A program made the translations under genes and the position numbers. Shown piece after piece: positions 46,157-56,851 of a stretch of 64,000 bases of DNA (the first letter of the stretch is position 1; every line of letters begins with the position of its first letter). This DNA comes from Siphonodentalium dalli (Eukaryota > Mollusca > Scaphopoda > Gadilida > Siphonodentaliidae). The stretch lies in the NCBI GenBank assembly GCA_032622095.1, contig CP136063.1, forward strand, positions 75,491,980-75,555,979, in the 5' to 3' direction. The notes beneath the pieces were generated by a model, which made no database searches, was not told where the DNA came from, and worked only from the letters and a program-made list of their open reading frames with translations.

Positions 46157-46525
46157 CCCCGCTGGACAAAACAAGTTTCCATTGGCACGTGGTGTATTTG
46201 CTGTTCGGCCGCGGTGTCAGAGTTTGTAACTGCAGTTGAGCACCGCGGCCGTACGGCAAGTACACCGCGGCCGAACAGCAAGTACACTGCGGTCGAAAGT
46301 CAACTACACCGCGGTCGAACGGCATGTACACCGTGGTTAGAGTTCTGGTTTGTATTGACTTTTTTCAGTTTAATGAACGTACACCGCGGCAACTACACCA
46401 TGACCGAACAGCAAGTACACCGCGGCCCAACTGTAGTTAGCTGGTGGAGCCGCGGTGTAGTTGCATTTCAGCTGCGGTGGCAACGCTAACCGCGATTAAG
46501 TGGACACTTGTTTTGTCCAGCAGGG
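46157..46525. mobile_element. TA-target element filled with a GC-rich minisatellite
   Basis: The ends are CCCCGCTGGACAAAACAAGT and the complement of CCCTGCTGGACAAAACAAGT, each flanked by TA. The 369-bp interior is a run of ~22-bp units around GTACACCGCGGCCGAACAGC, in both orientations, strikingly GC-rich against the background. No coding capacity. Confidence 0.8.
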
Positions 46526-46781
46526 TACATGTATGGCATAGTATGTCTAATTTTTTTACCACATTATCTGCCATATATGTTTCAACCTGGTGATGTATAT
46601 TTGACGTACCGGAATAGGCTCTTACCTACTAAAGTGCGGTATAATTTCCAGTTTAATAGTATGTGTAGTGGATGTCTGTTTGGCATAGAGGCCGATGCAT
46701 TGATTGATCACATAGTTTAGCAAAATAAATAAAATGAAAACAGTTGGGGGTCGGGATAGGGGTGGGTCATCAGAAACACAA

Positions 46782-46796
46782 TTTTTTTTTTTTTTT
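46782..46796 (-). repeat. A15 tract behind SART1 (T15 on + strand)
   Basis: Fifteen A on the minus strand, 66 nt after the SART1 stop. No AATAAA precedes it. It may be the remnant of a retroposed poly(A) tail or a chance tract. Confidence 0.6.
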
Positions 46797-46862
46797 GACT
46801 AATACATCTTCAAAAAGTAATTTTCAATTACAATATCTTAATATCCAACAGAACTCTGGAAA

Positions 46863-49247
46863 TTATGAAGTTTTTGTAAGATTTGTGGAATGCATGCCTT
46901 TCGTACCAGACAATAGAACATATGGAGTCTTTTCAGCTTTCTGCTTCTCTTGCAACAAAGCTAATGTATTCAAAGGTGTATCTGTAGAACTCATAGTGTT
47001 CATAAGATTAACTTCATCAGCCTTTTTGGATCTCTTTTCAGTCTTCTTTTTACCAGAACCTTTTCCATGGAACCTATGAGACAAATATCTGAAAGCTTCC
47101 TTAGATGACATATTTCTCCCATGATCATCAACATAGTCAATTTTAATATCTGGTCTATAGCCATCTTTGTCCTTGAAGTCACTCAAAGCACCTTGATACC
47201 TATCTCTCTTTTTATACTTGTCATCAAGGTCTTCATAACGTTTGTCCTCAATAGAATAGTTCAGGGCTTCTAGAGTACTATTTTTTAAACCAGATGCTGG
47301 TTTAACTTGCTCTCCAGTCAAGTAACCCTTTTTAACAGCTAGTTCAAGAGCAGTTCCTATTCCAGCATTAACAAGAGGTTCATCGTCAAGTGTCGCAGTT
47401 TCCTGATTTACAATATTGACAGGTCTGTCATCAATATCAACTTCCTCCCAACCTGTGCCACCTTCCTCCAGTTCCTTCCTCTTTTGTTCCATAATTTCAA
47501 GCTCAATATCCATTATCTCTTCTCTTTCTTCTTCTCTATTCCCAGCTAGGCCATAAGTGGGAATTTCTCCCAAATTCTTACAAAACTCTGATGTTGCATT
47601 CAGTAACATCAAGCCTCCTGGATCGCCAGCTACATCAGATTCTTCCTCTCTGTTCTTACTTCGAACTTTCTCCAAAACTTTCAGACTAGCTGGCTGGCTC
47701 TTCTGTTTCAATTTCCTTGTTTTATTTAAAACATACTGAAGTTCCATTTCCGCTAAATCTTCTTCAAATGGAACACCAGAAAGGTCCTCATCCGGACCAT
47801 CATCTTTTTCATCAACGTCCATATCTTCTTTCCCATCAGCATGTTCAGTATCACCAATAGTCTCACCATAAAGAAACTTATCCAATGCCATTTCTCTGTT
47901 TTCACTAGATTCGTTTTCAACTATGATATCATTTAGTAGATCATCAGCTTTCAACATTTTTGGCTTTTTTCTAATCTTTCGCACTTTCTTTGTCACTTTC
48001 TTAAATGATTCCAATTCATTTGTTGAATAGTAATCACTTGCCAGGTTAAGTGCAGGTACAGACAGGGTCTGCCTATGTGAATTGAGTTGCGACCTGATCA
48101 TATCGATATCATTAATATCATCGGACACTTCCTTGAAAGATCCGATAGTGAATGCTTTCTTCTTCTCACCATCTATTACCTCATCATACTTGCTTAAGGT
48201 TATTTTCTGAACAGGATTTCCTTCAGTGTCAAACTCTTCATCATCATATGGGTTATATGTTTTCTTTTTCTTCTTATTTTCAACATTCTTTTCATGTTTC
48301 TCATCATCAATCATATTGACATTAACAAGGGTATCAAATCCTTCTTCATCCAGAACTTCTTTATCTTGCAAAGTTAAAATGACAGATCTTCCTTCCTTGA
48401 ATGACTTTAAATTGTGCTGCACTTCAAGCCCTTTCAAATGTTTTGCAGAATATTCTTTCTTTTTATCACCAAATTCTTCTTTAACCAAGTCATCCAATCC
48501 AAATTCTTGATCCATTTCTTCTAGCATCTTGGCTCTCTTCTCGGCCAAAATCTTCTCTTTGGCCATTTTCCTACTTTTTTGGACCCATTGTTTCAGATCA
48601 TCTTCAGAATCACTTTCTCCAAGAGTTTTTACTTTCTTCAGCTTTTCATTTACACGCCTTTTTTGCTTAGTACTTTCAAATTTTTCTCTCATTACTTCCG
48701 CTTTTCTTATTTCCCGTATATTTTTCGCTGGAACATGAACATCTCCATCATCAGTTTTGCCTTCGGACGTGCCACCATCATTCTCAGACTTCCCATCTAA
48801 TGGTTTTAGTCCCAGTTTCGCTCTTAGTTTATTTACACTGTCTATACTTAAACTTGACACATCTTGCCCAGAGGCAGAGTTTCCAGCAAGATGTTGAACA
48901 TGACGAGCATCATTCGATTCATTGTGACCCATATCTCGTTTGACGCCACCACGTTCATATGAATATGGGTCGTCATGGACCAAAATTGGCTCATCCGTAT
49001 ACCTCTCTGAAATATCAATATTTTCAGGAACATGTTGATGCTGATAGTCGAAAACTTCTTTTTCGATGGGTAAGGAATCAACTTTCTCATTGTCATCGCG
49101 GTGATCGTTATCGTCCCCACGCCGCCGGTGTTTTTTGTGCTTTTCTTTCCGGTCCCGATCCTTTGATTTTGATCTAGAGCGATGTTTTCTTTTACGTTTG
49201 TGTTCTCTGTCGCGATCTTTCTCTTTATGCTTCTTAGAAGATCCCAT
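46863..49247 (-). CDS. SART1: SART1, U4/U6.U5 tri-snRNP-associated protein 1
   Basis: A single uninterrupted frame of 794 codons; human SART1 has 800 residues. SART1 (Snu66 family) tethers U5 to U4/U6 in the tri-snRNP and is needed for spliceosome activation in the nucleus. Residues 1-50 are a basic, Lys/Arg/Asp-rich region starting MGSSKKHKEKD, as in the vertebrate protein. SSLSIDSVNKLRAKLGLKPL (131-150) is the first strongly conserved block. KRAKMLEEMDQEFG (237-250), ATSEFCKNLGEIPTYGLAGN (551-570), FKDKDGYRPDIKIDYVD (691-707), KEAFRYLSHRFHGKGSGKKK (716-735) and SSTDTPLNTLALLQEKQKAE (753-772) follow in the family order. The ATG at 49247 opens the conserved N-terminus. Vertebrate SART1 genes have many introns; this one has none and an A tract follows, so a functional retrocopy is possible, but the frame is fully intact. 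Confidence 0.96.
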   Translation of the reverse strand: MGSSKKHKEKDRDREHKRKRKHRSRSKSKDRDRKEKHKKHRRRGDDNDHRDDNEKVDSLPIEKEVFDYQHQHVPENIDISERYTDEPILVHDDPYSYERGGVKRDMGHNESNDARHVQHLAGNSASGQDVSSLSIDSVNKLRAKLGLKPLDGKSENDGGTSEGKTDDGDVHVPAKNIREIRKAEVMREKFESTKQKRRVNEKLKKVKTLGESDSEDDLKQWVQKSRKMAKEKILAEKRAKMLEEMDQEFGLDDLVKEEFGDKKKEYSAKHLKGLEVQHNLKSFKEGRSVILTLQDKEVLDEEGFDTLVNVNMIDDEKHEKNVENKKKKKTYNPYDDEEFDTEGNPVQKITLSKYDEVIDGEKKKAFTIGSFKEVSDDINDIDMIRSQLNSHRQTLSVPALNLASDYYSTNELESFKKVTKKVRKIRKKPKMLKADDLLNDIIVENESSENREMALDKFLYGETIGDTEHADGKEDMDVDEKDDGPDEDLSGVPFEEDLAEMELQYVLNKTRKLKQKSQPASLKVLEKVRSKNREEESDVAGDPGGLMLLNATSEFCKNLGEIPTYGLAGNREEEREEIMDIELEIMEQKRKELEEGGTGWEEVDIDDRPVNIVNQETATLDDEPLVNAGIGTALELAVKKGYLTGEQVKPASGLKNSTLEALNYSIEDKRYEDLDDKYKKRDRYQGALSDFKDKDGYRPDIKIDYVDDHGRNMSSKEAFRYLSHRFHGKGSGKKKTEKRSKKADEVNLMNTMSSTDTPLNTLALLQEKQKAEKTPYVLLSGTKGMHSTNLTKTS

Positions 49248-49340
49248 ATTTTATTTTTAACAGATAAAATTGGCTAAAACTGAGCGTGTTTTCACAAAAC
49301 GTGAAAATAACGTAGGCAAACGACCTTGACCTCTATTGAT

Positions 49341-49350
49341 ACTTCCGGTT
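49341..49350 (-). promoter_or_regulatory. Possible ETS/GABP site upstream of SART1
   Basis: On the minus strand the sequence reads AACCGGAAGT, about 95-105 bp before the SART1 ATG. CCGGAAGT is the core ETS-family site found in many animal housekeeping promoters. One short match is weak evidence, but the position fits a promoter-proximal element. Confidence 0.4.
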
Positions 49351-50020
49351 GGAATGGTCGTAATTAGTAGAGTACAAAATTGTGCGTTGGCAAAAAACGG
49401 GAACAAGTCAGCATAATTATACATGTCAGTAATAGTGGAGACAAATAGGCCTACGTACGTGGATCAGTTGATGTTAAATTATATTGAATGTGGAGTGGGC
49501 AATACATTGAGAAGCTCCATATCATCCGCTCCCCAATCCTTAAAAATTACCAGATGTCAGTAGAAGATTCCCATTCAATTATTCCAGTTCATGACCGATC
49601 ATAATCATCGTATGACATTCAGACTCAGTGTATAATTGTACAGAATTCAAGTCAAAGAAATAAAAAATTACTCTGACTCAACTGAATCAGAGGTGCTGCG
49701 AACAAATAAACGCAGGGATTTACGAATACAAGGTAAGATAATAAAATCTCAGGCCTGTCGAGTTGATCAGTGACAGTCAGTGACAGTGCGCGGAACTGCG
49801 CGGAAATACGCGGAAGTGCGTGGTACAAATAAAACAGTTATTATGCACGGGAAGTTGATTTAAAACATGTCTATTAATGAAATATAGTAGTAGAAGGTCT
49901 TCAGTTACGAATTTGCAATATCATTTTAACGTTTTATTAGAGATCGAGTGTGAGTGGTAGAATCTACCGCGCACTGTTTCGAGAAATATGGCAAGCCGTT
50001 TTCACATTTTCGATTGATTT
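49351..50020. other. SART1 upstream region; no other gene seen
   Basis: Contains the SART1 5' flank and a small tandem GCGCGGAAMTGCGCGGAAAT-like stretch near 49785-49825. No divergent gene is recognised. Confidence 0.45.
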
Positions 50021-50027
50021 AGACTTA

Positions 50028-50984
50028 AGTCCAATTATTTGGACTTAAGTCCAAATAATTGGACTTAAGTCCAAATAATTGGACTTAAGTCCAAATAGCG
50101 AATTGGACTTAAGTCCAAATACCACATAATTGTGAATTCGGCGAGGAATTGGACTTAAGTCCAATTGATTTGGACTTAAGTCCAAATACCGATATTTTCA
50201 TCTATTTGGACTCAAGTTAAGTCCAATTCCTCGCCGAATTCACAATTATGTGGTATTTGGACTTAAGTACAATTCATTTGGACTTAAGTCCAATTCATCT
50301 GTATAAGAAACACCCCCATCAGATATTAAGCAGGTCTGGTTTTGCTCATAGGGCGGAGTTGTGGGAAAATGGCCGTTTACATTTGGGTCTAATTCTTGTT
50401 GATCTTGTTAATTGTTACCTTTCTCAACATATATAATGAATCAGCTCGATGTGGACCAGATCCTATCAACAATAGCCCGTGTTGTAAGAAGTTGAAAACC
50501 GAGCAAATTATACAAATAAGACACTTAGTAAATGCAATAAACGAAACTGCGTGTAGCCTATACACTGCATGCTGTCAAATAACAATTGAATCAAGTCGTG
50601 AATTAATTTTACTTCATTCATGCATGCAGTTAGCATTTATTAAGATGCCAATTCGGATTCGAAACATTTTCAATCTCGGCATGCCGAAAACAAGCCACGT
50701 GGCAAAGGGGACGTACAGAGTTAGTCTTGGAGTCAGGAATGCCCTGGTTAGTACGGAGTTTGACTGTCAATCAAAACTTGCAGGAATATACCATTACAAA
50801 GAAGGGGACTATCGTTTCAAACCAGATGAATTGGACTTAAGTCCAAATGAATTGGACTTAAGTCCAAATCAATTCACTAATTGGTCTTAAGTCCAAATAA
50901 TTGGACTTAAGTCCAATTGATTTGGACTTAAGTCCAAATCAATTCGCTAATTGGACTTAAGTCCAATTCATTTGGACTTAAAGG
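50028..50984. repeat. Two clusters of the 12-bp palindrome GGACTTAAGTCC
   Basis: About 15 copies or near-copies start at 50041, 50061, 50081, 50105, 50151, 50172, 50259, 50280 and then 50833, 50853, 50883, 50903, 50923, 50953 and 50973 (the last cut). Spacing is mostly 20 bp or 30 bp. In the left cluster a larger inverted repeat (about 50116-50165 against 50215-50262; CGAGGAATTGG with ATAATTGTGAATTC) surrounds some sites. The 540 bp between clusters hold a 164-codon frame with no recognisable domain. The layout suggests subterminal binding sites of a transposon, but outer ends were not found. Confidence 0.85.
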
Positions 50985-51461
50985 TACTCAACCCGATAAA
51001 ACTCCTCTCAATTACTATTTCAATGGCTTCGGGGGTCAAAAATATTTGATTCGAGTCGAGGAAGTCACCCATCAAAGCTCAGATTTGTTAGATATCGATT
51101 TTAGAAATCTATTATTTTTCATTATCGGGAATTCTTTCTGGCCCAGAAGAATGTCAAAAATTCGTTATTTTTACCCACTTGATTATAGAGTTATCCATCC
51201 TTGTCTGTTTGAATAGAATTTTGGCGTAATATCTCGAGCAGGTTACCAAATTGACGGCAGTTATTGGTACTCATCTCGAGAACATAAGAATTTTCAAAAA
51301 TCAATATCTAATAACTCTGAGCTTTGTTTGATGGGTTCCTCGACTCGAATCAAATATTGTTTACCCCCAAAGCCAAAGAAATAGTAATATAGGACCCTCT
51401 GATCGGATTGTTGTTGTTGGAATCTGTTGAGATGGGGACCCTCTTTACGGGTTGAGTACCT
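50982..51461. mobile_element. TTAA foldback element with AGGTACTCAACCCG ends
   Basis: Ends AGGTACTCAACCCG and CGGGTTGAGTACCT with TTAA on both sides (50978-50981 and 51462-51465). Subterminal ATTCGAGTCGAGGAAGT... is mirrored by TTCCTCGACTCGAATCAAAT. The AGG-type terminus at a TTAA target resembles the element at 35887. Non-coding. Confidence 0.82.
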
Positions 51462-51465
51462 TTAA

Positions 51466-52540
51466 ACTTTATTAAATCAAGATAATCAAATGTCACACAC
51501 TTTCTAACATAATATTGAACTGGACACTCCTTGTCCACCAAATATTGAACAAAACTGGAATTGAAATATATAACGTTTCATTTATAGATGACAAAATAAA
51601 ATGTGTTACACGACGGACTTCAGCGCAACACGAAATACACATATTTGCTACGGGGTGGACAATATCTGATAAATTTCTGTATAAAAGTCATGTCGAAATC
51701 CAGAGTTACGAAATATGCTAACAAGATGATAAAACCTGTTATTCATAAAAATAATACAGCGACGAACTACACAATCAGGGTATCTGACGTTTGGTATACG
51801 ATGTATGAATAAGCTTTGTTACAGTAAGGACCAGAACGTTACACAACTGACACAGTCATATGCGAAATGTCATTTGTATACATATATGTATCATAATCAT
51901 GTACTGGCATCAGTGCAAATACAATATTATGGCGAGAATTCATGTCCCAAATACTTAATGATGTTTTCTGACGCGTATTTCTATATCAATATATGATGTG
52001 CGTTACAGTAAAGATTACACGATTGACAAAAAAGCCGCGTAGCATATATACAGGCTATTATATAAAACGAGGTTCAATTTGTGGAATTTCTTTTCATAAT
52101 AAATGCCCAACTGTTTTTTACACATTTAGTACACATATGGTATAACGAATATTGTTAACTGAATACCATAGTGAATAAATTGTCGTTACACGATAGACAT
52201 TGGTTAAAGTCGGGTGAACACTATGTCCCTTGCTTTATCAGATGAAATAATATGAACGTACACTAACATTCGTTTGTGTTTAAATATAATACAACTATGT
52301 GGTGAAGAGGTGCCCGCGTACTGGACAATATGTAAGGATAAAGAATATTGTGTGTAGGTTAAACTATTGTGATAGATTCGAGTAACGTACGACATGGATA
52401 TGCTATGGGATTATCCGGATACATATAAATTAGCACACATTGTATATTTGAATCCCTTTCGTATATACCTGTCTCGTTTAGCTTTGTGCTCGGTTGAGAT
52501 AAATTAAAAAATCTGCCTTTCCATTCGCACAACACTCACT
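51466..52540. other. No gene seen; scattered GTTACA motifs
   Basis: AT-rich sequence with recurrent CGTTACAGTAA and GTTACACGA segments (near 51605, 51820, 51838, 52012, 52172). They resemble, in opposite orientation, motifs in the 54560-56000 array. Confidence 0.4.
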
Positions 52541-52544
52541 CCTC

Positions 52545-53432
52545 GGACCTACCTCTACAACCACGCCTCTACCTTTCTCAACCTTCATCTCCTCACATAT
52601 CTCCCCATCTCCAAAAACTACACCCGCATCCTGCACGCCGCATTCGTTAACCACGATATACCACCTTGCTCAACCACCGTCTTCTTACATATCTGCTCGC
52701 CCCGTATTTCCGCGGCAACCTCTACATGTCAACCTTGGTGCATGCTCGACTCATAATTCTTGCAATAATCGTGTTCAACCCAGCTTCCATCAACTATGTT
52801 CTCATCAACAACAGTCACATCGACGCGCATACCACTCTGCTCACAACTTTCACTGACCACGCTACCTTGCTCGACCTCCACCTCCTCACATATATATCTC
52901 CTCACCACCCACAACCACTTCCGCTGCAACACCATACTCAAACGCGCTAATCTCGCTACAAACTGGATCTGCCTCCGCAATCGTGCATATCTCCTCACCC
53001 TCAACGACCACATCGCTCGACTCACAACATGCATTAACCACGCTACCACATTCCTCAGCCTCCATCTCCTCACATATATCTCCTCACATATCTCCCGACT
53101 CCCCACAACCACATCTACCAGCACACCACTCGACTCAGAACATTCATTAACCACGCTACCACCTTGTTCGACCACTATCTCATCACATGTCTCCTCTCAT
53201 ATCTCCCGATCCCTCACAGCCACATCTACCAGCACACGTCCACTCGACTCACAACATTCATTAACCACGCTACCTCGTTCCTCAACCTCCATCTTCTCAC
53301 CCTCAATCCCCACATCTACCAGCACACCGCTCGACTCACGACATTCATTAACCACGCTAACACCTTGCTCAACCTCTTCGCGTATCTCTTCACCCCTTGC
53401 AATCCTACTTCCATCACATACATGCCTTCACA
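52545..53432. repeat. Minisatellite of ~86-114-bp units
   Basis: Units contain ACTCAAACATTCATTAACCA-like and CTCAACCTCCATCTCCTCAC-like blocks; starts at CTCGACTCA near 53015, 53128, 53242 and 53328 give periods of about 113, 114 and 86. Frames of 150-250 codons are open on both strands because the units lack stops. Their products are Ser/Thr/His- or Arg/Val-rich without a domain, so I do not call a gene. Confidence 0.75.
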
Positions 53433-53434
53433 TA

Positions 53435-54224
53435 TGGGGCGCCATCCCTGCAAATATTCGTTTTCGGAGATATCTCCTCGTAATTCGGAGATATCGCCTC
53501 GGTTTCGAGGAGATATCTCCTTGGAATTGCAATTCCTAGCATATATCTGCTTGGAATATGGTCCATTATGGAGATATCTCATTGGATCCAAGGAGATATC
53601 TGCTTGGATTATGGAGATATCTCCTTGGATCCTATGAGATATCTCATCGCAACTACGAGATATCTGCTTGAAATATTTCCAACGAGATATCTCCTTGAAA
53701 CTGAGGAGTTATCTCCATAATCCAAACAGATATTTCCTTGAAAATATCTCCTTGGAAAACCGCGGCCATGAAATATTAATGATTTATCCACAGTAGTCAG
53801 TACATATACGTTTTTTTCCATTTTTTCGAAATACATACAAGCAGATATCTGCTCGGAATATGGAGATATCTCCTTGAAATATTTTTCAAGCAGATATCTC
53901 CATAATACGAGCATATATCTGCTTGGATCCAATGAGATATCTCCTTGAACATATTTCAAGGAGATATCTCCATTGTGCGAGCAAATATCTGCTTGGATCC
54001 AAGGAGATATCTCCTTGGATCCAAGCAGATATCTGCTCGCATTATGGAGATATCTCCTCGGTTTCAAGGTGATATCTCCTTGAAAATATTTCCGAGGAGA
54101 TATCTTCATATTCCAAGCAGATATCTCCTTGAAACCGAAGAGATATCTCCATAATGCGAGCGGATATCTGCTTGGATCCAAGCAGATATCTCGGAAAACG
54201 AATATTTGCAGGGATGGCGCCCCA
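53435..54224. mobile_element. TA-target element packed with GGAGATATCTCC palindromes
   Basis: 31-bp identical inverted ends begin TGGGGCGCCATCCCTGCAAA, each flanked by TA (53433-53434 and 54225-54226). The 730-bp interior is almost entirely palindromic units GGAGATATCTCC, AGCAGATATCTGCT and CTTGGATCCAAG spaced ~20-25 bp, in no fixed order. There is no coding capacity; the long minus-strand frame simply reads the palindromes. Confidence 0.85.
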
Positions 54225-54226
54225 TA

Positions 54227-54560
54227 TTCACCTCTCACATTACTTGTTCTCTTTACACACCGTTTCACATTCCTCCGAGCCACAATACGCTTTTCGAATT
54301 TCTTTGCAACTTGCACAACTACATTCTCGGCAACTTTGTCGCTCTCATCAATCACATATATCTTATTCGGAACTACGTTCTCACAAATAACTTCAACGCA
54401 AGGCGCAACTCTTACTGATTCACCCCTATCTTCAACACAAACTTTGCATCCTGTTCCCCTTTACCACCTGTCTCGCTCACCTGGCTTTCAAAATTAGCAG
54501 TTTTAAATGCACGACCCTTACCAATACCACTCTCGTGCACTGTCACATTCACAGCTAGTA
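54227..54560. other. No gene seen
   Basis: C-rich pyrimidine-biased sequence resembling a diverged continuation of the 52545-53432 minisatellite. Confidence 0.35.
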
Positions 54561-56000
54561 TATCTGAAATAAATGTTCAGTGGTGTAACCGACTTCAATT
54601 GATGAATCCTCATAGTTCCGCTAACTGTTTTCAATGTTCGTGACACAATTCATTACTATATGGGACAATATGTTGTAACACTTTACAAGAACATGTCCTT
54701 CCAATAACACTGGCTGTATTTCTGTAACAACCACTCAAGTTGTGTTCGATCGTGCACACAATGAACACACACGACTAATATAACTAACGAAAAGCATTAT
54801 AATATATATTTACTTCCTATTGTCGTAGTTCGGAAGCCTTCCCTGAAACAAAATATCGACATAACATACACGAACATACTTAACCTAACAACAATATCTT
54901 TTGTGTAACAATAAAGCCAAAACCTCAACGCTAGAAAACGTAATATTTTTAAAATCAGAGAACTATTGCTAGGTGAATGATAAATAAAGTATTGCTCAAT
55001 CATTGGCACATCATGTGATATATTTCCCGGCACACTTGAAACTTTAAGGCATCAGGAAACTCAGGCAGATCGTACACATAGCATTGGATGTATTTAATGT
55101 AACGGACACATGCTTTCAGAAGAGCGTACATGATATCGTGAAGGAATTGGCACGCGTGATTATTATAACTTAGCGAACTCATTATAATACATTTTACCCC
55201 ATGGCCATATTGTTTAAAAGACGTCCCCCTAACGGATAATCAACTCACAACGTATCAATATCCTTACTACAACATACATATATCCCTCGTGTAACACTAA
55301 TTTCCCAAATTTAACACTAGAAAGGTCACTATTATCCAAACCAGAAAAATAGTTCGAGTTGAAAGACAAACATAACAATTTAAATATTATGTATATCGTG
55401 TGATATATTTCCGCGGCAAAGAAAAGAGAAAAATTATTAAATGCCACAGGCATGTCCTCTGGATAACAATTGTTGTATTTACTGTAACGACCACTCGATT
55501 TGAGTTAGATCGTACACGGAATCATGTTGCAACCGAGGGAATAACTAATCAAAAGTAGCAGTCTCGTTATAATTGATGTTTTCTCTCGGCTATCATGGTT
55601 TCATAACAATCACATGAAATACAAAATCGACTTACCACATAAGAACATCTTTAATGTAACATAAACATATCTTTCATGTAACGAAAATTCTAAACATCGA
55701 CGCACGAAAATGATAATATTTTCCAAATCAAACACATTTTGTAATCTGAAAGAAGAACAAGACCCCAGTTACACTCTCTAGATATTTCAGCTTGGTGTTG
55801 CATGTGTTCACGCACAAACAGCCTCTGTAAACAGCATCCTTCCCCTTTCGTTACAGCATTGGTCTCTCCTGTAACGTTTTGGCCTGTTACAACAGAGAAC
55901 GTTACAGTAGAGATGTACAGACCATTCTGGTCACGGCATTCAATGAGTTCTCCCTCCAGTATGGCGAAAATAGGGAAGTATAAAATACACCACAGTGGCT
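54560..56000. repeat. Degenerate tandem repeat, period ~388 bp
   Basis: Matching blocks ATCGACATAACATACACGAA, ATCAACTCACAACGTATCAA and ATCGACTTACCACATAAGAA fall at about 54855, 55240 and 55628, followed in each case by ACATC/ATATC, GTGTAAC and a CTAGAAA/ACGAAAA block. Units are strongly diverged and rich in TGTAAC motifs. No gene. Confidence 0.6.
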
Positions 56001-56785
56001 TCGGAAACATTTATTTGAAACATAATTATACATATGTTATAGCGAACAAACATGCGTTATTTAAAAGACGACTTTGAAAAGTACGCGAGGGGGTCAACCT
56101 ACCTATTATATAATTGTGTTATCGCAAGTTGTTTTTTGATTCAGACGACATGCGTTTCCGATATTGTGACATACACAGCGTCACGGAGCACAAAATACGG
56201 AGATTATAAATATCAGGGATACGTCATTATGTCAAGTAAATAGCACTTCGTTACATGAGAGACAAAATGCTGAGGTACAAAGTTTCTGAGCAATTTTCAC
56301 ATAGTTAAGTTCAATCTTGGGTGGTGTATATGTGACAGTAGTTCATATCAAGAACTAAACTAATGATATACCAGAGGATTTTCTCGGTGGCATGTATAGT
56401 TAATATATCGAAATTTCGATTTTAGCCTGTAAACTTTTCCTGGGGACAGGCCATTTTGGTCAAATCTGGCCATTAATGAGCCCATTACATACATATATAC
56501 CCGAACATCACGCTTATTTGTGTGTGCATGTTGTGACAGTGATGGAGATGCACACTGTGAACAATAGTTGGGATCCGCACGTTGCATTATGCTCTCATCA
56601 TCCACCGAGGACATAAATTTTGACCAAAATTGATATTGACTCATATAAACTACACGTTAGTGTCGCGTATCTTAACCGACCAAACGTCGTATGTTCAAAA
56701 TCAAACTAATGTACGTTTATTCATAATTGGGAAATTATCAGAGAGAACAAGTATGCATAATACGATTGTATTTGCAAAGATATTA
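56001..56785. other. No gene or clear repeat seen
   Basis: Ordinary AT-rich sequence. Confidence 0.4.
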
Positions 56786-56851
56786 AAAATTTGTTATTTA
56801 AAGAGATAATCCATCTTTAAAGATGGATTATCTCTTTAAATAACAAATTTT
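56786..56851. repeat. Perfect 66-bp palindrome
   Basis: The two 33-nt halves are exact complements with no spacer (AAAATTTGTTATTTAAAGAG... centred on CATCTTTAAAGATG). A partial relative, CAAAGAGATAATCCACCTTT, lies near 57258. Confidence 0.95.

Noticed and set aside
50396-50890. 164-codon plus-strand frame with a hydrophobic, signal-like start
   Set aside because: It ends inside the GGACTTAAGTCC array, matches no family I know and has no supporting splice sites; treated as chance, with low certainty.
52729-53539. Long overlapping open frames on both strands (150-250 codons)
   Set aside because: They follow an 86-114-bp minisatellite that lacks stop codons; products are low-complexity with no domain or start context.
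53609-54355. 248-codon minus-strand frame
   Set aside because: It reads through the GATATC palindrome array and the adjoining sequence; the RYL, ISA and ISP words are translations of the repeat.
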